Source: Streptomyces sp. NBC_00691 (GTDB lineage Bacteria > Actinomycetota > Actinomycetes > Streptomycetales > Streptomycetaceae). From it: a stretch of DNA of 64,000 nucleotides. Below, one piece after another: positions 34,540 through 57,370 of this stretch. Made by a program: the position numbers and the translations under genes. Numbering within the stretch: position 1 is the stretch's first letter; each line of letters opens with the position of its first letter. Under the pieces are notes generated by a model. It had not been told where the DNA came from, did no database searches, and saw only the letters and a list, made by a program, of their open reading frames with translations. The stretch lies in the NCBI RefSeq assembly GCF_036226665.1, contig NZ_CP109007.1:496001-560000 (forward strand), read 5' to 3'.

Positions 34540-35490
34540 CTACCGGAAGCCCAGGTGCGGATCGGTGCCGGTCAGCTCACCACTGATGGCCCAGAGACGA
34601 TCGGCGACCGTCGGGTCCGCCATGTGGGAGGGGACGTGCTCGTTCCATGGCATGCCGCGGAGGCCGAACCGCCTCGGCCCCCACAGCTGCCCGCCCCGCA
34701 CCTCCGGGTCGAGGACGGCGCGGACGACGGGCCATGCTCCGGCGTCCTTGCCCTGCACCACGAGTCCGGCGGGGAGGGCGCGCAGTCGCTCGGCAGGGGT
34801 GGTCACGCGTACCGGCGGACGCGACGGAGTGAGGGAGTCCAGCGCGCCGCCGGGGTGGGCCACCACGCTGAGCACCGTGCTGCCGACGGCTCGCAGGCGG
34901 CGATCGAGCGCGAAGCCGAAGCTCATCTGCGCCAGCTTCGATCGGCCATAGGTGCGCTTGGGCCGGTAGTCCCGGGTCGACTGCGGATCGTCCAGGTCCA
35001 GCCGCTCGGACCGCGCCGCGAAGCTTCCGACCGTCACGACGCGGCCCGCCGGCGCCGCCGACAGAAGCGGGGCGAGCTGCCGGGTGAGCGCGAAGTGGCC
35101 GAGGTGGTTGGTGCCGAACATCAGCTCGTGTCCGTCCTCGGTCTCCCGCCGCGGCGGGGCGTCGAGCGCGACCCCCGCGTTGTAGACCACCGCGTCGAGG
35201 TGATCGAGGCCGAGCCCGTCCACTGCGGACGACACCGACGACAGGGACGCCAGGTCCAGCTGGAGGTGCCGCAACCGCGCGCCGGGGACGCGCGAGTGGA
35301 TCGAGGACATGGCGGCGTCGGCCTTCGCGGCGTCCCGGCTGCCCAGCACCACGACGGCACCGGTCGCGGCGAGCTGCTCCGCGACGAAGTATCCGATTCC
35401 GGCGTTGCCCCCGGTGACCAGGAAGGTTCTCCCCTCGGCGGACGGCAGCCGGTGAACGTCCCACGGTCGGCTCGGGGATGCGAAAGACAC
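34540..35490 (-). CDS. Short-chain dehydrogenase, retinol-dehydrogenase-like
   Basis: 316-residue SDR with TGGNAGIG, VYNAGV, catalytic serine in VGSFAARS and YGRSKLAQ. The layout (long C-terminal part with substrate loop HPGGALDSLTPSRPP) resembles the retinol/WWOX-like SDR group, usually NADP(H). GTG 35490 is chosen because GGAG lies nine bases before it; an earlier GTG would add 12 residues. Substrate unknown. Confidence 0.86.
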   Translation of the reverse strand: MSFASPSRPWDVHRLPSAEGRTFLVTGGNAGIGYFVAEQLAATGAVVVLGSRDAAKADAAMSSIHSRVPGARLRHLQLDLASLSSVSSAVDGLGLDHLDAVVYNAGVALDAPPRRETEDGHELMFGTNHLGHFALTRQLAPLLSAAPAGRVVTVGSFAARSERLDLDDPQSTRDYRPKRTYGRSKLAQMSFGFALDRRLRAVGSTVLSVVAHPGGALDSLTPSRPPVRVTTPAERLRALPAGLVVQGKDAGAWPVVRAVLDPEVRGGQLWGPRRFGLRGMPWNEHVPSHMADPTVADRLWAISGELTGTDPHLGFR

Positions 35491-35847
35491 GACGACAGGC
35501 TCCTTGCGCTCGAAGTGCGTGCTCACGGCGAGCACCCACCCCCCAACCTCGCAGCCTTCACCGACAAGCCGCCGACAGCGCACGGGTCACTGCCGACAAG
35601 CCTTCGACACACGGGGGCGCGAGTACGCCGACACCCGGTCGCCGGGTCGGACATTCGGCCGCCTTCCCCGGCCGCTCGACCACCGCGCCCCGGCGCCGCG
35701 CGTACCGGCGCGAGCCGTGGCGAGGAGCCACCCCGCGCTGGGCCCCGGGGCACGGAACGGCACTCCCCACGCCCTGCCGTCGTGATGCGGGGCAGCCGGG
35801 CCACCGAATCGGACCATTCCTCCCCCGCCGGTGGCAGGATCGCCCGT
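35491..35847. other. Divergent intergenic region, no gene seen
   Basis: 357 bases between the divergent SDR and GNAT genes. The only structure noticed is the ten-base direct repeat CCGACAAGCC at 35561-35570 and 35593-35602. No promoter hexamers or coding frames are convincing. Confidence 0.5.
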
Positions 35848-36648
35848 ATGGCTGCTGACCCGTCCGGCGACATGACCCTCGATCCGCTGCTGCTCCGCGC
35901 CCGTGGGCTGTGGGAGACACTGGCCGGCGCGCCGGTGTCCTTCGCGTCGTCCGGTGGACCCGCCGGCCCCGACGTGGTCGTTTCACCGGCCTCGGCCCTG
36001 TGCCCGGGCTCGTGGGCCGGAATCGTGGTCCTGGGTGACGCGGCGATCGCCACCGCGCCGACGGAGGACGTGGCCCGGGTACTGCGGACAGCGTTCTCCC
36101 CGCTGCTGCCCGCTTCGCTCACCCGGCCCGAGACGGTCAGGGCCGCCCTTCCGGTGCCGGTGGCCGATGTGCTCGGTCCGGCGACCTTGGCGTACCTGTC
36201 CGGCGCCGACTTCCGCCCCGCGCGCGCGGACGACTGCGCGAGCGGCAGGGTCGACTCCCTGGGCTGCGACCATCCGGACTTCCAGGGGCTGTTGCGGTCG
36301 GCGGATCCGGAGGACGTGGCGGAGAGCGGTATGGAGGAGATCACCTCTCCCGCGTTCGTCGTACGCGAGGGGACGGACGTGGTGGCCGCGGCGGGCTACC
36401 GCGCCTGGCCCTTCGGCACCGCGCACATCTGTGTGCTCACGCATCCGCGGTGGCGCGGCCGCCGACTCGCCCGCCACACGGGTTACGCGGCCGTGGCGCA
36501 CGCGCTGACGGCGGGCCGGCTCCCTCAGTGGCGCGCCCGTCCGCCGGCCTCTCGACGGGTCGCCCGGTCGCTCGGGTTCCGAGAGCTGGGGAGTCAGCTG
36601 AGCGTCCGGTTCGAGGTGGGCGGGCTCGGCGACGCGTCGCGCGGGTGA
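35848..36648 (+). CDS. GNAT-family acetyltransferase
   Basis: 266 residues. The C-terminal part carries the acetyl-CoA loop THPRWRGRRLARHTGYAAV and the end block SRRVARSLGFRELG; the N-terminal half is specific to this group. ATG 35848 is preceded by CAGGAT and seven bases, which could be a weak ribosome site or the -10 of a leaderless message. Substrate unknown. Confidence 0.85.
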   Translation: MAADPSGDMTLDPLLLRARGLWETLAGAPVSFASSGGPAGPDVVVSPASALCPGSWAGIVVLGDAAIATAPTEDVARVLRTAFSPLLPASLTRPETVRAALPVPVADVLGPATLAYLSGADFRPARADDCASGRVDSLGCDHPDFQGLLRSADPEDVAESGMEEITSPAFVVREGTDVVAAAGYRAWPFGTAHICVLTHPRWRGRRLARHTGYAAVAHALTAGRLPQWRARPPASRRVARSLGFRELGSQLSVRFEVGGLGDASRG

Positions 36649-36663
36649 GTCGGTTCGGGCCGC

Positions 36664-36728
36664 CTCGGTGCCGGCGCGATCAGGCTCGGTGCCGGGCGGG
36701 ATCAGGCTCGGTGCCGGGCGGGATCAGG
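36664..36728. repeat. Three tandem 21/22-base units overlapping the inhibitor stop
   Basis: CTCGGTGCCGGGCGGGATCAGG is repeated in tandem (36664-36684, one base shorter; 36685-36706; 36707-36728). The last unit contains the stop codon of the subtilisin-inhibitor gene. This is the second case in the window of a tandem duplication at a 3' gene end. Confidence 0.85.
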
Positions 36729-37167
36729 CTCCGGCCGCGCTCGGCAGCAGGGGCGCGAAGGAGTCCCAGCGGGCGATCTCGCAGCCGTCGGTGCGCGTGA
36801 ACTCGGCGTCCACCGGCCGGCCCGCCCAGGTGCCCGTGACGTGGGCCGTGGCCGGTCCTCCGTACTGCATCGTGCACAGGGATTCCGGCGGCACCGGCGC
36901 GAAGGGGTCGGTGCCCCACGTGGTCAGTTCGTCGAGCCGGTCACAGGCGGCCCGCGGTGCGGGATGCGTGCCGCCCGCCGGGTGGCAGATCAGCTCGAAC
37001 GTGCCATCGGCGGAAGGGGCGACGTCGCCCGTCACGGTCACGGTGAGGCGGTCCGGAGGCGCTGGTGCAGCCGAGTCCGCGGTGGCGGCCGCGACAGCCG
37101 AGGCGGTGGAGCAGGTGGACAGGGCGGCCAGGGCCAGGGCGAGCGCGAGACCTGAGAAGCGGGGCAT
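36724..37167 (-). CDS. Subtilisin-inhibitor (SSI) family protein
   Basis: Secreted protease inhibitor of 147 residues. A signal peptide (MPRFSGLALALALAAL) leads to an SSI fold with cysteines in ELICHPAGG, RAACDRL, SLCTMQY and DGCEIAR that would make the two family disulfides. By position the reactive bond in CTMQY is Met-Gln (P1 Met, P1' Gln), in contrast to Met-Val of classical SSI; Met at P1 suits subtilisin-like targets. It would restrain secreted proteases, possibly those in this window. ATG 37167 is the one that begins the signal peptide. Confidence 0.9.
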   Translation of the reverse strand: MPRFSGLALALALAALSTCSTASAVAAATADSAAPAPPDRLTVTVTGDVAPSADGTFELICHPAGGTHPAPRAACDRLDELTTWGTDPFAPVPPESLCTMQYGGPATAHVTGTWAGRPVDAEFTRTDGCEIARWDSFAPLLPSAAGA

Positions 37168-37537
37168 GGACGACTCCGGGGCGTGAGGATCGGCACGGCC
37201 CGAAACGGCCGTAGCCGACCAGGTGCCGGTGGGCAGGGTGAGGTGCTGCGGACGCACCTCCCCCGACCCAACCTCGCCGGACTCGTAGAGGTCACGCGGC
37301 ACGCCATGCCCGTGCCGCCCTCGGCCCCTGTTCAACCCCGATGGCCCACCGGCCGGTACGTGCCGACGTCGTGCGGGCTCGGTGATCAGTCATGATGACC
37401 GGGGACTGAACGAGACGAGAGAAGACGCGACGAGTCCAGTCCGGTCGAAGACCAGAACAGAGCAGACAGACCGGGGGCGGTCCTTCTCGCGCGGACCGCG
37501 GGCGGGGCTCACCCCGGGCAGACGCACGGGGGCGTTG
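37168..37537. other. Divergent intergenic region before the megasynthase
   Basis: 370 bases between the inhibitor and megasynthase genes. It contains a perfect 11-base palindrome GTCATGATGAC at 37389-37399 and the ten-base palindrome ACCGGCCGGT at 37350-37359. The megasynthase frame stays open up to 37382, but those codons are out of character. Confidence 0.5.
37389..37399. promoter_or_regulatory. Palindrome upstream of megasynthase
   Basis: GTCATGATGAC is a perfect palindrome around a central G, about 140 bases before the megasynthase start. It is a possible operator; no regulator gene is nearby. Confidence 0.3.
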
Positions 37538-50610
<13,073 letters not shown>

Positions 50611-50614
<4 letters not shown>

Positions 50615-50844
50615 GGGAAGAGGCCGTCGCGTTGGGCGAGCGTGAGTCGGCGGAGTAGGCCGGGGCCGGCGGCTTCGAAGTCCTCGACATGGTGCAGGCG
50701 TACCTGATCTGTGACGGCGACGAGGACGTGGGCGCGGGGACGGAGGTGTTTTTCGCGCTGCACGCCCTCGACCTCCCGGCGAAGGCGTTTCTCGACCGCT
50801 ACGACTCGGGACCGGCTCATACGCGGACGACCGGGCCTCGGTGA
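50611..50844 (+). pseudogene. Stop-interrupted small reading frame after megasynthase
   Basis: The ATG at 50611 overlaps the megasynthase stop (ATGA) and reads MREEAVALGERESAE then TAG at 50656-50658; the same frame continues FEVLDMVQAYLICDGDEDVG and FFALHALDLPAKAFLDRY to a TGA at 50842-50844. The part after the stop looks like real protein. It may be a broken small gene, or a 51-residue gene starting at ATG 50689. No family recognised. Confidence 0.35.
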
Positions 50845-51138
50845 CGGCACCCTGACTCACGTTCGACGGCGATAGGGCTCCATGCCCGCGCGGCTGCGTA
50901 AGCAGCTCGACGCGGTGCGGCGCGCGCCGCCACGGCGGTGCGGCCGAACGTGACCATTCGAGGGAGGAGTTGGCCAGGGCTCGTGTGTGACATGGAGGCG
51001 GTGCGGAGAGCTGTTTAAGAAACCTTGTTGAATAAGCCCTTACCCCTGGTTCACTCTTGATTTGCTCCTGCCAATCCGAACAGGGTTCTCTCGAACGTTT
51101 GACGCCCCACACGTCAACACGAGGAGAGACCGACTTTC
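50845..51138. other. Intergenic region upstream of secreted protease
   Basis: About 294 bases without a supported gene. 51010-51110 is markedly AT-rich for this genome and must contain the promoter of the S8 protease, but I could not fix a -10/-35 pair with confidence. Confidence 0.4.
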
Positions 51139-52338
<1,200 letters not shown>

Positions 52339-52399
52339 CCCTGTGACAGCACGTCCGCGACTCGCCGGGGCCGACCCCGCCCCCGATGAGCCGTGACGA

Positions 52400-52431
52400 G
52401 GTGGCCCTCCACACACCGGTGGAGGGCCACC
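52400..52431 (+). terminator. Terminator after S8 protease
   Basis: Perfect 13-base-pair stem (GGTGGCCCTCCAC and its complement) with six-base loop, 60 bases past the stop. Confidence 0.8.
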
Positions 52432-52461
52432 TTCGTCGGTCCGGTGCCCGATACTTCTGGG

Positions 52462-53256
52462 ATGCCGCAGACGCAGCCCGCCGGGTTCCCCGAGCCGGTA
52501 TCGGCGGAACCGCCGCACCGCCCGGACCTCACTTTGCTGACCCAGTCCTGGCTCGACCTGGCGTTCCTCCACTGGGCCGTGGACCCCGCCGACGTGGCCC
52601 CGCTGCTGCCCGCCGGCACCGTTCCCGACACCCACGACGGCGTGACCTACGTGGGTCTGGTCGCCTTCCGGATGCACCGGGCCGGCTGGCTCAGGCTCCC
52701 CGGGATCCCGTATCTCGGGACCTTCCCCGAGACCAACGTCCGGCTCTACTCGGTGGACGCCCACGGGCGCCGGGGAGTCGTCTTCCGCTCCCTCGACGCC
52801 TCCCGTCTGATCCCGGTGGCCGTCGGGCGGTGGGCGTTCCGAATCCCGTACGTCTGGTCCAGGATGAGCGTCCGGAACGAGGGCTCCACCGTGACCTACA
52901 CCAGCAGCCGTCGCTGGCCAGGCCCGCGCGGGGCGCGCAGCGCGATCAGCGTCGAGGTCGGCGAGCCGGTGGCGGAGCCCACCGCCCTCGAACACTTCCT
53001 GACCGCCCGCTGGGGCATGCACAGCGCGTTCCGCGGGCGGCCTCTCTACCTCCCGAACACCCACCCGCGCTGGCCGCTGCACCGCGCCCGGCTGCTCGAC
53101 CTCGACGAGACACTGCTCACCGCGGCCGGTCTGGAGCAGCCGCCGGGCCCGCCCGTGAGCGTGCTCTACTCACCGGGCGTGCCGGTCCGTTTCAGCGCCC
53201 CGCCGCGGAACCCGCGGGCCGTGTCGATCCCGCACCCGAGGAACGGGGACGGGTAG
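52462..53256 (+). CDS. YqjF/DUF2071 family protein
   Basis: 264 residues of the YqjF-like DUF2071 family: LTQSWLDLAFLHWAVDP, LLPAGTVPDTHDGVTYVGLV and TFPETNVRLYSVDAHGRRG are typical. The family has an acetoacetate-decarboxylase-like fold but no known reaction. No ribosome site precedes ATG 52462; GATACT six or seven bases upstream suggests a leaderless message. It directly follows the protease terminator. Confidence 0.85.
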   Translation: MPQTQPAGFPEPVSAEPPHRPDLTLLTQSWLDLAFLHWAVDPADVAPLLPAGTVPDTHDGVTYVGLVAFRMHRAGWLRLPGIPYLGTFPETNVRLYSVDAHGRRGVVFRSLDASRLIPVAVGRWAFRIPYVWSRMSVRNEGSTVTYTSSRRWPGPRGARSAISVEVGEPVAEPTALEHFLTARWGMHSAFRGRPLYLPNTHPRWPLHRARLLDLDETLLTAAGLEQPPGPPVSVLYSPGVPVRFSAPPRNPRAVSIPHPRNGDG

Positions 53257-53320
53257 CCGGCTCGTCGGGGGCGGGGACGGGCGGCTCGCCAGGCCGTGGC
53301 AGGGGGGCGGAGGCGCGGTC

Positions 53321-53779
53321 TCAGCGCGGGGCGATCCCCGCCTCGGCCGCCGCCTTGATCCTGGCGCCGAAGCCGTCGGCGTCCTTGCGGGCGGCCGCGA
53401 GCGCCAGGCCCGCGAAGAGTCTGCCCAGGCCGTGGCCTTCGAGGACGTTGTAGACGCGGACCTGGGTCCGGCCGTCGGTGAGCGGTTCCAGGTCGTAGCC
53501 ACCCTCACGCGCCGTGATCAGGTTCTTCGACACCTCGGCCCAGCGGAGTTTCACAGGAGCCTCGAAAGCGGTGATGCGGAACTCCCTGGCCGTCTTCGTC
53601 CCGGCGTCCTTGACGGTGCTCCGGAAGACGGTGCCCACGGAGGTCGGGGCGTCGGGGACCCGCTCGATCCTCAGCACCCGGGGGCTGAACTCCGGATCGT
53701 TGCGCCCGTCGGCGAGGAAGGCGAACACCTCGTCCACCGGACGGTCGACCTCGAACGTCGCTTCGAACTGTCCTGTCAT
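53321..53779 (-). CDS. SRPBCC-family protein
   Basis: 152 residues. TFEVDRPVDEVFAFLADGRND at the N-terminus, then LRWAEVSKNLITAREGGYDL, are the START/polyketide-cyclase-like SRPBCC pattern; a single domain binding a hydrophobic ligand. It lies 100 bases after the fucose-type operon on the same strand and may be read with it, but its role there is unclear. ATG 53779. Confidence 0.85.
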   Translation of the reverse strand: MTGQFEATFEVDRPVDEVFAFLADGRNDPEFSPRVLRIERVPDAPTSVGTVFRSTVKDAGTKTAREFRITAFEAPVKLRWAEVSKNLITAREGGYDLEPLTDGRTQVRVYNVLEGHGLGRLFAGLALAAARKDADGFGARIKAAAEAGIAPR

Positions 53780-53881
53780 GGGGCACCCCAGATCGGTCGA
53801 GCGGCGCCCCCGCCCGCGCCTGCGGCGACGAGGCGGTCCCCCTCGTCGTACCACCGCTGCTTCCGTAGCGGCACCACGACC

Positions 53882-54802
53882 CTACGTGACCGCCCGTCGG
53901 CCCGCCCGGTGAGTGGTCCGCTCCCCCAGCCGGTACGTCTCCACCGCCGTGCCGCCGAAGACCGCGGCCCGTTCGCCGGGGCTGAACGCCTCCGTGAGCG
54001 CCCCCGCGGTGGCGAGCGTCCGGCCGTACGGCACCGCCAGCGTGCACACCGGCCAGTCGGAGCCGAACATCAGGCGGCTCGGGCCGAAGGCGTCGAGCAG
54101 GGTGTCCGCGTACGGCCGCAGGTCCCGCACGGTCCAGGCGTGCCAGTCGGCCTCGGTGTGCAGGCCGGAGAGCTTGCCGACCGTGTTCGGGAGGGCGGCG
54201 AAGGCGCGCAGGTCGGTCGCCCACGGTTCGAGTTCTCCGCTCGCCACGGGCGGTTTCGCCGCGTGATCGAGGACGAAGGTCAGCTCGGGCAGGTCTCTCG
54301 CGGCCGTCGTCGCGGCCGGCAACTGGTGCGGGAGGATCACCAGGTCGTACGTGAGCCCGGCGGCGGCAACGGCGGTGAGGCCGCGGCGGACGTCGGGACG
54401 GAGCAGCCAGGCGGGGTCCGGTTCCGACTGGACCTGGTGGCGGATGCCCACGAGGTGCCGGCCACCCGGCAGGGCGAGCAGCGCGGCCAGGGTGGCGGCG
54501 GTCTCGGGGGAGGTCAGGTCGGTCCAGCCGACGACACCGGCGATCAGGTCGCTGTCGCGGGCGGTGGCCAGCATCTCGGGTGTCTCCTCGGCGACGGTGA
54601 CCGTCTGGACGAGGACGGTGGCCGTCACCCCCGCGGCGGCCGTCTCCGCGCTCAGGTCGCGCTCCGTGAAGGTGCGGCGCAGGGGCGTGAGGGCGGGTCC
54701 GGTGATCCAGTCCTGGTCGCGGACGGAGAGATCCCAGAGGTGGTGGTGCGCGTCGACGACGTAGGGGCCGTCGGCGGCGGTCGCCGTGGGGAGGGCGCCC
54801 AT
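53882..54802 (-). CDS. Amidohydrolase, probable L-fuconolactonase
   Basis: 306-residue TIM-barrel metal-dependent hydrolase. VVDAHHHLWDL gives the first metal ligands, FVLDHAAKPP and LMFGSDWPVC the later ones. Relatives hydrolyse L-fuconolactone or L-rhamnono-lactone to the acid. Its place after a RhaM-type mutarotase and with a fuconate-dehydratase-type enolase argues for L-fuconolactonase, the second step of oxidative fucose use. ATG 54802; an upstream start would overlap the mutarotase. Confidence 0.82.
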   Translation of the reverse strand: MGALPTATAADGPYVVDAHHHLWDLSVRDQDWITGPALTPLRRTFTERDLSAETAAAGVTATVLVQTVTVAEETPEMLATARDSDLIAGVVGWTDLTSPETAATLAALLALPGGRHLVGIRHQVQSEPDPAWLLRPDVRRGLTAVAAAGLTYDLVILPHQLPAATTAARDLPELTFVLDHAAKPPVASGELEPWATDLRAFAALPNTVGKLSGLHTEADWHAWTVRDLRPYADTLLDAFGPSRLMFGSDWPVCTLAVPYGRTLATAGALTEAFSPGERAAVFGGTAVETYRLGERTTHRAGRRAVT

Positions 54803-54870
54803 CGTGGTGTTATCCCTTGCGCCCTTCGTCGCGTGCTCCGACTGTCCCGCCGCCGCGCCCCTGGTGCCGC

Positions 54871-55182
54871 TCACAGCTCCCACACCACGGGCAGTTCCGC
54901 GTCCGCGCCGTCACCGGAGTAGTCGTGCACGACCTCGAGGAGTTCGGCCATCCGGGCCTGCCACGTCACGTTGACCGGCAGCTTCTCCAGTTCGGCGAGG
55001 AGGCGGGCGTAGTCCTCGCAGTCGAGCAGATGGAAGAGGTGGGTGCCGCTGCGCCAGATCGTCCAAGAGGTACAGCCGGCGGCCCGGATCGCCCGGGTCA
55101 GCTCGGCGGGAACCTCGCGGTGCGCTTCCTCGTAGGCGGCGATACGGTCCGCGCGGACCCGGGTGTGCAGGGCGATTCTCAA
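54871..55182 (-). CDS. L-rhamnose mutarotase family (sugar mutarotase)
   Basis: 103 residues, RhaM family: RIALHTRVRADRIAAYEEAH, WTIWRSGTHLFHLLDCEDY and WQARMAELLEVVHDY with the conserved histidines and tryptophan. It interconverts anomers of a 6-deoxy hexose, here probably L-fucose or L-rhamnose, supplying the beta form to the dehydrogenase. TTG 55182 is the start (TTGA overlap with lutC and GGAG upstream). Confidence 0.88.
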   Translation of the reverse strand: MRIALHTRVRADRIAAYEEAHREVPAELTRAIRAAGCTSWTIWRSGTHLFHLLDCEDYARLLAELEKLPVNVTWQARMAELLEVVHDYSGDGADAELPVVWEL

Positions 55183-55880
55183 GGGTTCGCTCCAGAGGTG
55201 TCGGCGACGACCAGGACGACGTCGAGGGTGCGGGGGCCGTGGACGCCTTCGACGCGTTGCAGTTCGATGTCGGAGGTCGCCGAGGGGCCCGAGATGAAGG
55301 TGAGGGGTCTGTGGGGCTCCAGGCGGGCGAGTGCCTCCGGTACGTCCGGGACGATCTGCTCCGCGCGCACCACGCAGAGGTGGTAGTCCGGGAGCAGGGA
55401 CAGGGCGCGACGCCCTTGGCCCGGGCCCGTGTCGAGCACGATCGTCCCGGTCTCCGCGACGGCGACGGTCGCGGTGGTCAATGTGCCGTCCACAGAAGCG
55501 AGTCGGCGCACGCTCAGGGGCGGACGGTCGCCCACCAGGTCCGCGTCGGTACGTGTCAGGAACTCGGGCGGGAAGCCTTCGGGCACGACGACCCGCCGCG
55601 CACCTCGGCGTTCGAGGAGGGCGGCCACGGTCCCCGCGACGTCCTCCGGTGCGCAACGCACCACCGTCGCCCGGTAGTCGGCGACGCGTGCGGCGAACAG
55701 CCCGACGGTGTCGCCGGGCGCGACCGTGCGGCGGTAGGTCCGTGGAACGGGTACGTCGTCGGGCGTCTCGTCGCTCGGAACGTCGCTCACCGCGGTCCGG
55801 ACGCGGGCGAGCACGGCGGATCGACTGTCCGTGGCGGGGCGGTCCTCCCCGGCGCCGCCGTCCGTGCCGCCGCTCCTCAT
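55179..55880 (-). CDS. lutC: LUD-domain protein LutC
   Basis: 233 residues of the LutC/YkgG LUD-domain family; ATVAVAETGTIVLDTGPGQG, LSLLPDYHLCVVRAEQIV and FISGPSATSDIELQRVEGVHG are the family blocks. It is the third component of the LutABC L-lactate-oxidising complex. ATG 55880 overlaps the lutB stop (ATGA). In this operon it would oxidise lactate released from the fucose pathway. Confidence 0.92.
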   Translation of the reverse strand: MRSGGTDGGAGEDRPATDSRSAVLARVRTAVSDVPSDETPDDVPVPRTYRRTVAPGDTVGLFAARVADYRATVVRCAPEDVAGTVAALLERRGARRVVVPEGFPPEFLTRTDADLVGDRPPLSVRRLASVDGTLTTATVAVAETGTIVLDTGPGQGRRALSLLPDYHLCVVRAEQIVPDVPEALARLEPHRPLTFISGPSATSDIELQRVEGVHGPRTLDVVLVVADTSGANP

Positions 55881-57370
55881 CGCTCCTCCCGGTGCGCGCG
55901 CCACCATGTGCGGAACGACTCACGTGGCGGTGCCGGCGTGTCCCGCGTGGCGGACCAGCCGGCGAGCGGACCGGGCAGGCGCCGGATCCGTCCGCCGCGG
56001 CCGCCCAGCAGCCGGCCGCCGGCCGCCCCCGCGCGCTGCGCGACGGCCAGGAGCCCGGGTGAGTCGAGGACGGTGGCCGCCGCCTTCATGGCGAGCGCCT
56101 CCGGTGTCGGCAGCGCCCGGCCGTCGCGCTTCGCCTCGACGGCCTTCGCCCGCAGATGGACCAGGATCTCCGGGATGTCGATCTTCACCGGGCAGGCCTC
56201 GTAGCAGGCACCGCACAGGGTGGAGGCGAAGGGCAGCGACGCCGCCCGGCGCACCCCTGCCAGCTGGGGGGTGAGCACCGCTCCGATCGGGCCGGGGTAG
56301 ACCGAGCCGTAGGCGTGGCCGCCCGTCCGCTCGTACACGGGGCAGACGTTGAGGCAGGCCGAGCAGCGGATGCAGGCGAGGGCCTGCCGGCCGACGGTGT
56401 CCTTGAGGACATCGGTGCGGCCGTTGTCCAGGAGGATCAGATGGAAGTCCTGGGGGCCGTCGCCGGGCGTCACTCCGGTCCAGAGCGAGGTGTACGGGTT
56501 CATGCGCTCGCCGGTCGAACTGCGGGGCAGCAGCTGGAGGAAGACCTCCAGGTCGGTGAAGGTCGGCACGACCTTCTCGATGCCCATGACGGTGATCAGG
56601 GTCTCCGGCAGGGTCAGGCACATCCGTCCGTTGCCCTCGGACTCGACGACCGCGATGGTGCCGGTGTCGGCGGCGGCGAAGTTCGCCCCCGAGATCGCCA
56701 CTCGCGTGGTGAGGAACTTCTCCCTCAGGTGAAGTCTCGCCGCCTCGGCGAGCGCCTTCGGGTCGTCGGTGAGGTCGTCGGGCGCCGCCCGGCCCCACTC
56801 CCCCATCCGCTCCGCGAAGATCTCCCGTATCTCCGCCCGGTTGCGGTGGATCGCCGGGACGAGGATGTGGGAGGGCCGGTCCTCGCCGAGCTGCACGATG
56901 AGTTCCGCCAGGTCGGTCTCGTACGCGGTGATGCCGGCGGCCGCGAGTGCCTCGTTGAGCCCGATCTCCTGGGTGGCCATCGACTTGACCTTGACGACCT
57001 CGTGCCGCTCGGTGTCCGGGCCGCCGGCGGCGCGGACGAGGCGTGCGACGATGCGGTTCGCGTCGGTGGCGTCGGCCGCCCAGTGGACCGTGCCGCCGGC
57101 CGCGGTGACGCTGGCCTCCAACTGCTCCAGGTAGGTGGCGAGGTGGCGTGCGGTACGGCGCTTGATGGCGGCGCCGGCCTCCCGGAGCTCCTCCCAGTGC
57201 GGTACCTCCCCGGTCGCGTCGAGGCGCTTCGTGCGGATGGTGGTCGTGGCGTGCCGGAGGTTGTGGCGCAGCCGGGTGTCGGCCAGGGCGGTGCGGGCGG
57301 CCTCGGGGAAGGCGGGGGTGCCGAGCCAGACCCGTCCGTCGTGGTCGGTGTCCTCCGTCATGCCGGTCAC
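55877..57370 (-). CDS. lutB: Iron-sulfur LutB
   Basis: 497 residues. The N-terminal LUD-like part has MATQEIGLNEALAAAGI and VAISGANFAAADTGTIAVV; two 4Fe-4S motifs CIRCSACLNVCPVY and CGACYEACPVKIDIP follow. It is the electron-transfer component of the LutABC L-lactate dehydrogenase. GTG 57370 is chosen because it overlaps the lutA stop (GTGA) and has AAGGA at proper distance; ATG 57361 is the alternative. Confidence 0.93.
   Translation of the reverse strand: MTGMTEDTDHDGRVWLGTPAFPEAARTALADTRLRHNLRHATTTIRTKRLDATGEVPHWEELREAGAAIKRRTARHLATYLEQLEASVTAAGGTVHWAADATDANRIVARLVRAAGGPDTERHEVVKVKSMATQEIGLNEALAAAGITAYETDLAELIVQLGEDRPSHILVPAIHRNRAEIREIFAERMGEWGRAAPDDLTDDPKALAEAARLHLREKFLTTRVAISGANFAAADTGTIAVVESEGNGRMCLTLPETLITVMGIEKVVPTFTDLEVFLQLLPRSSTGERMNPYTSLWTGVTPGDGPQDFHLILLDNGRTDVLKDTVGRQALACIRCSACLNVCPVYERTGGHAYGSVYPGPIGAVLTPQLAGVRRAASLPFASTLCGACYEACPVKIDIPEILVHLRAKAVEAKRDGRALPTPEALAMKAAATVLDSPGLLAVAQRAGAAGGRLLGGRGGRIRRLPGPLAGWSATRDTPAPPRESFRTWWRAHREER

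Noticed and set aside
36724..37167. Lipoprotein signal in the SSI-family protein (LSTC)
   Set aside because: The residue before Cys is Thr, not Gly/Ala/Ser, so a normal Sec signal peptide is more likely.
50845..51138. Transposase remnant suggested by short Arg-rich frames and a TTGTTGAATAAG segment
   Set aside because: No terminal inverted repeats, no recognisable transposase motif and no target-site duplication.
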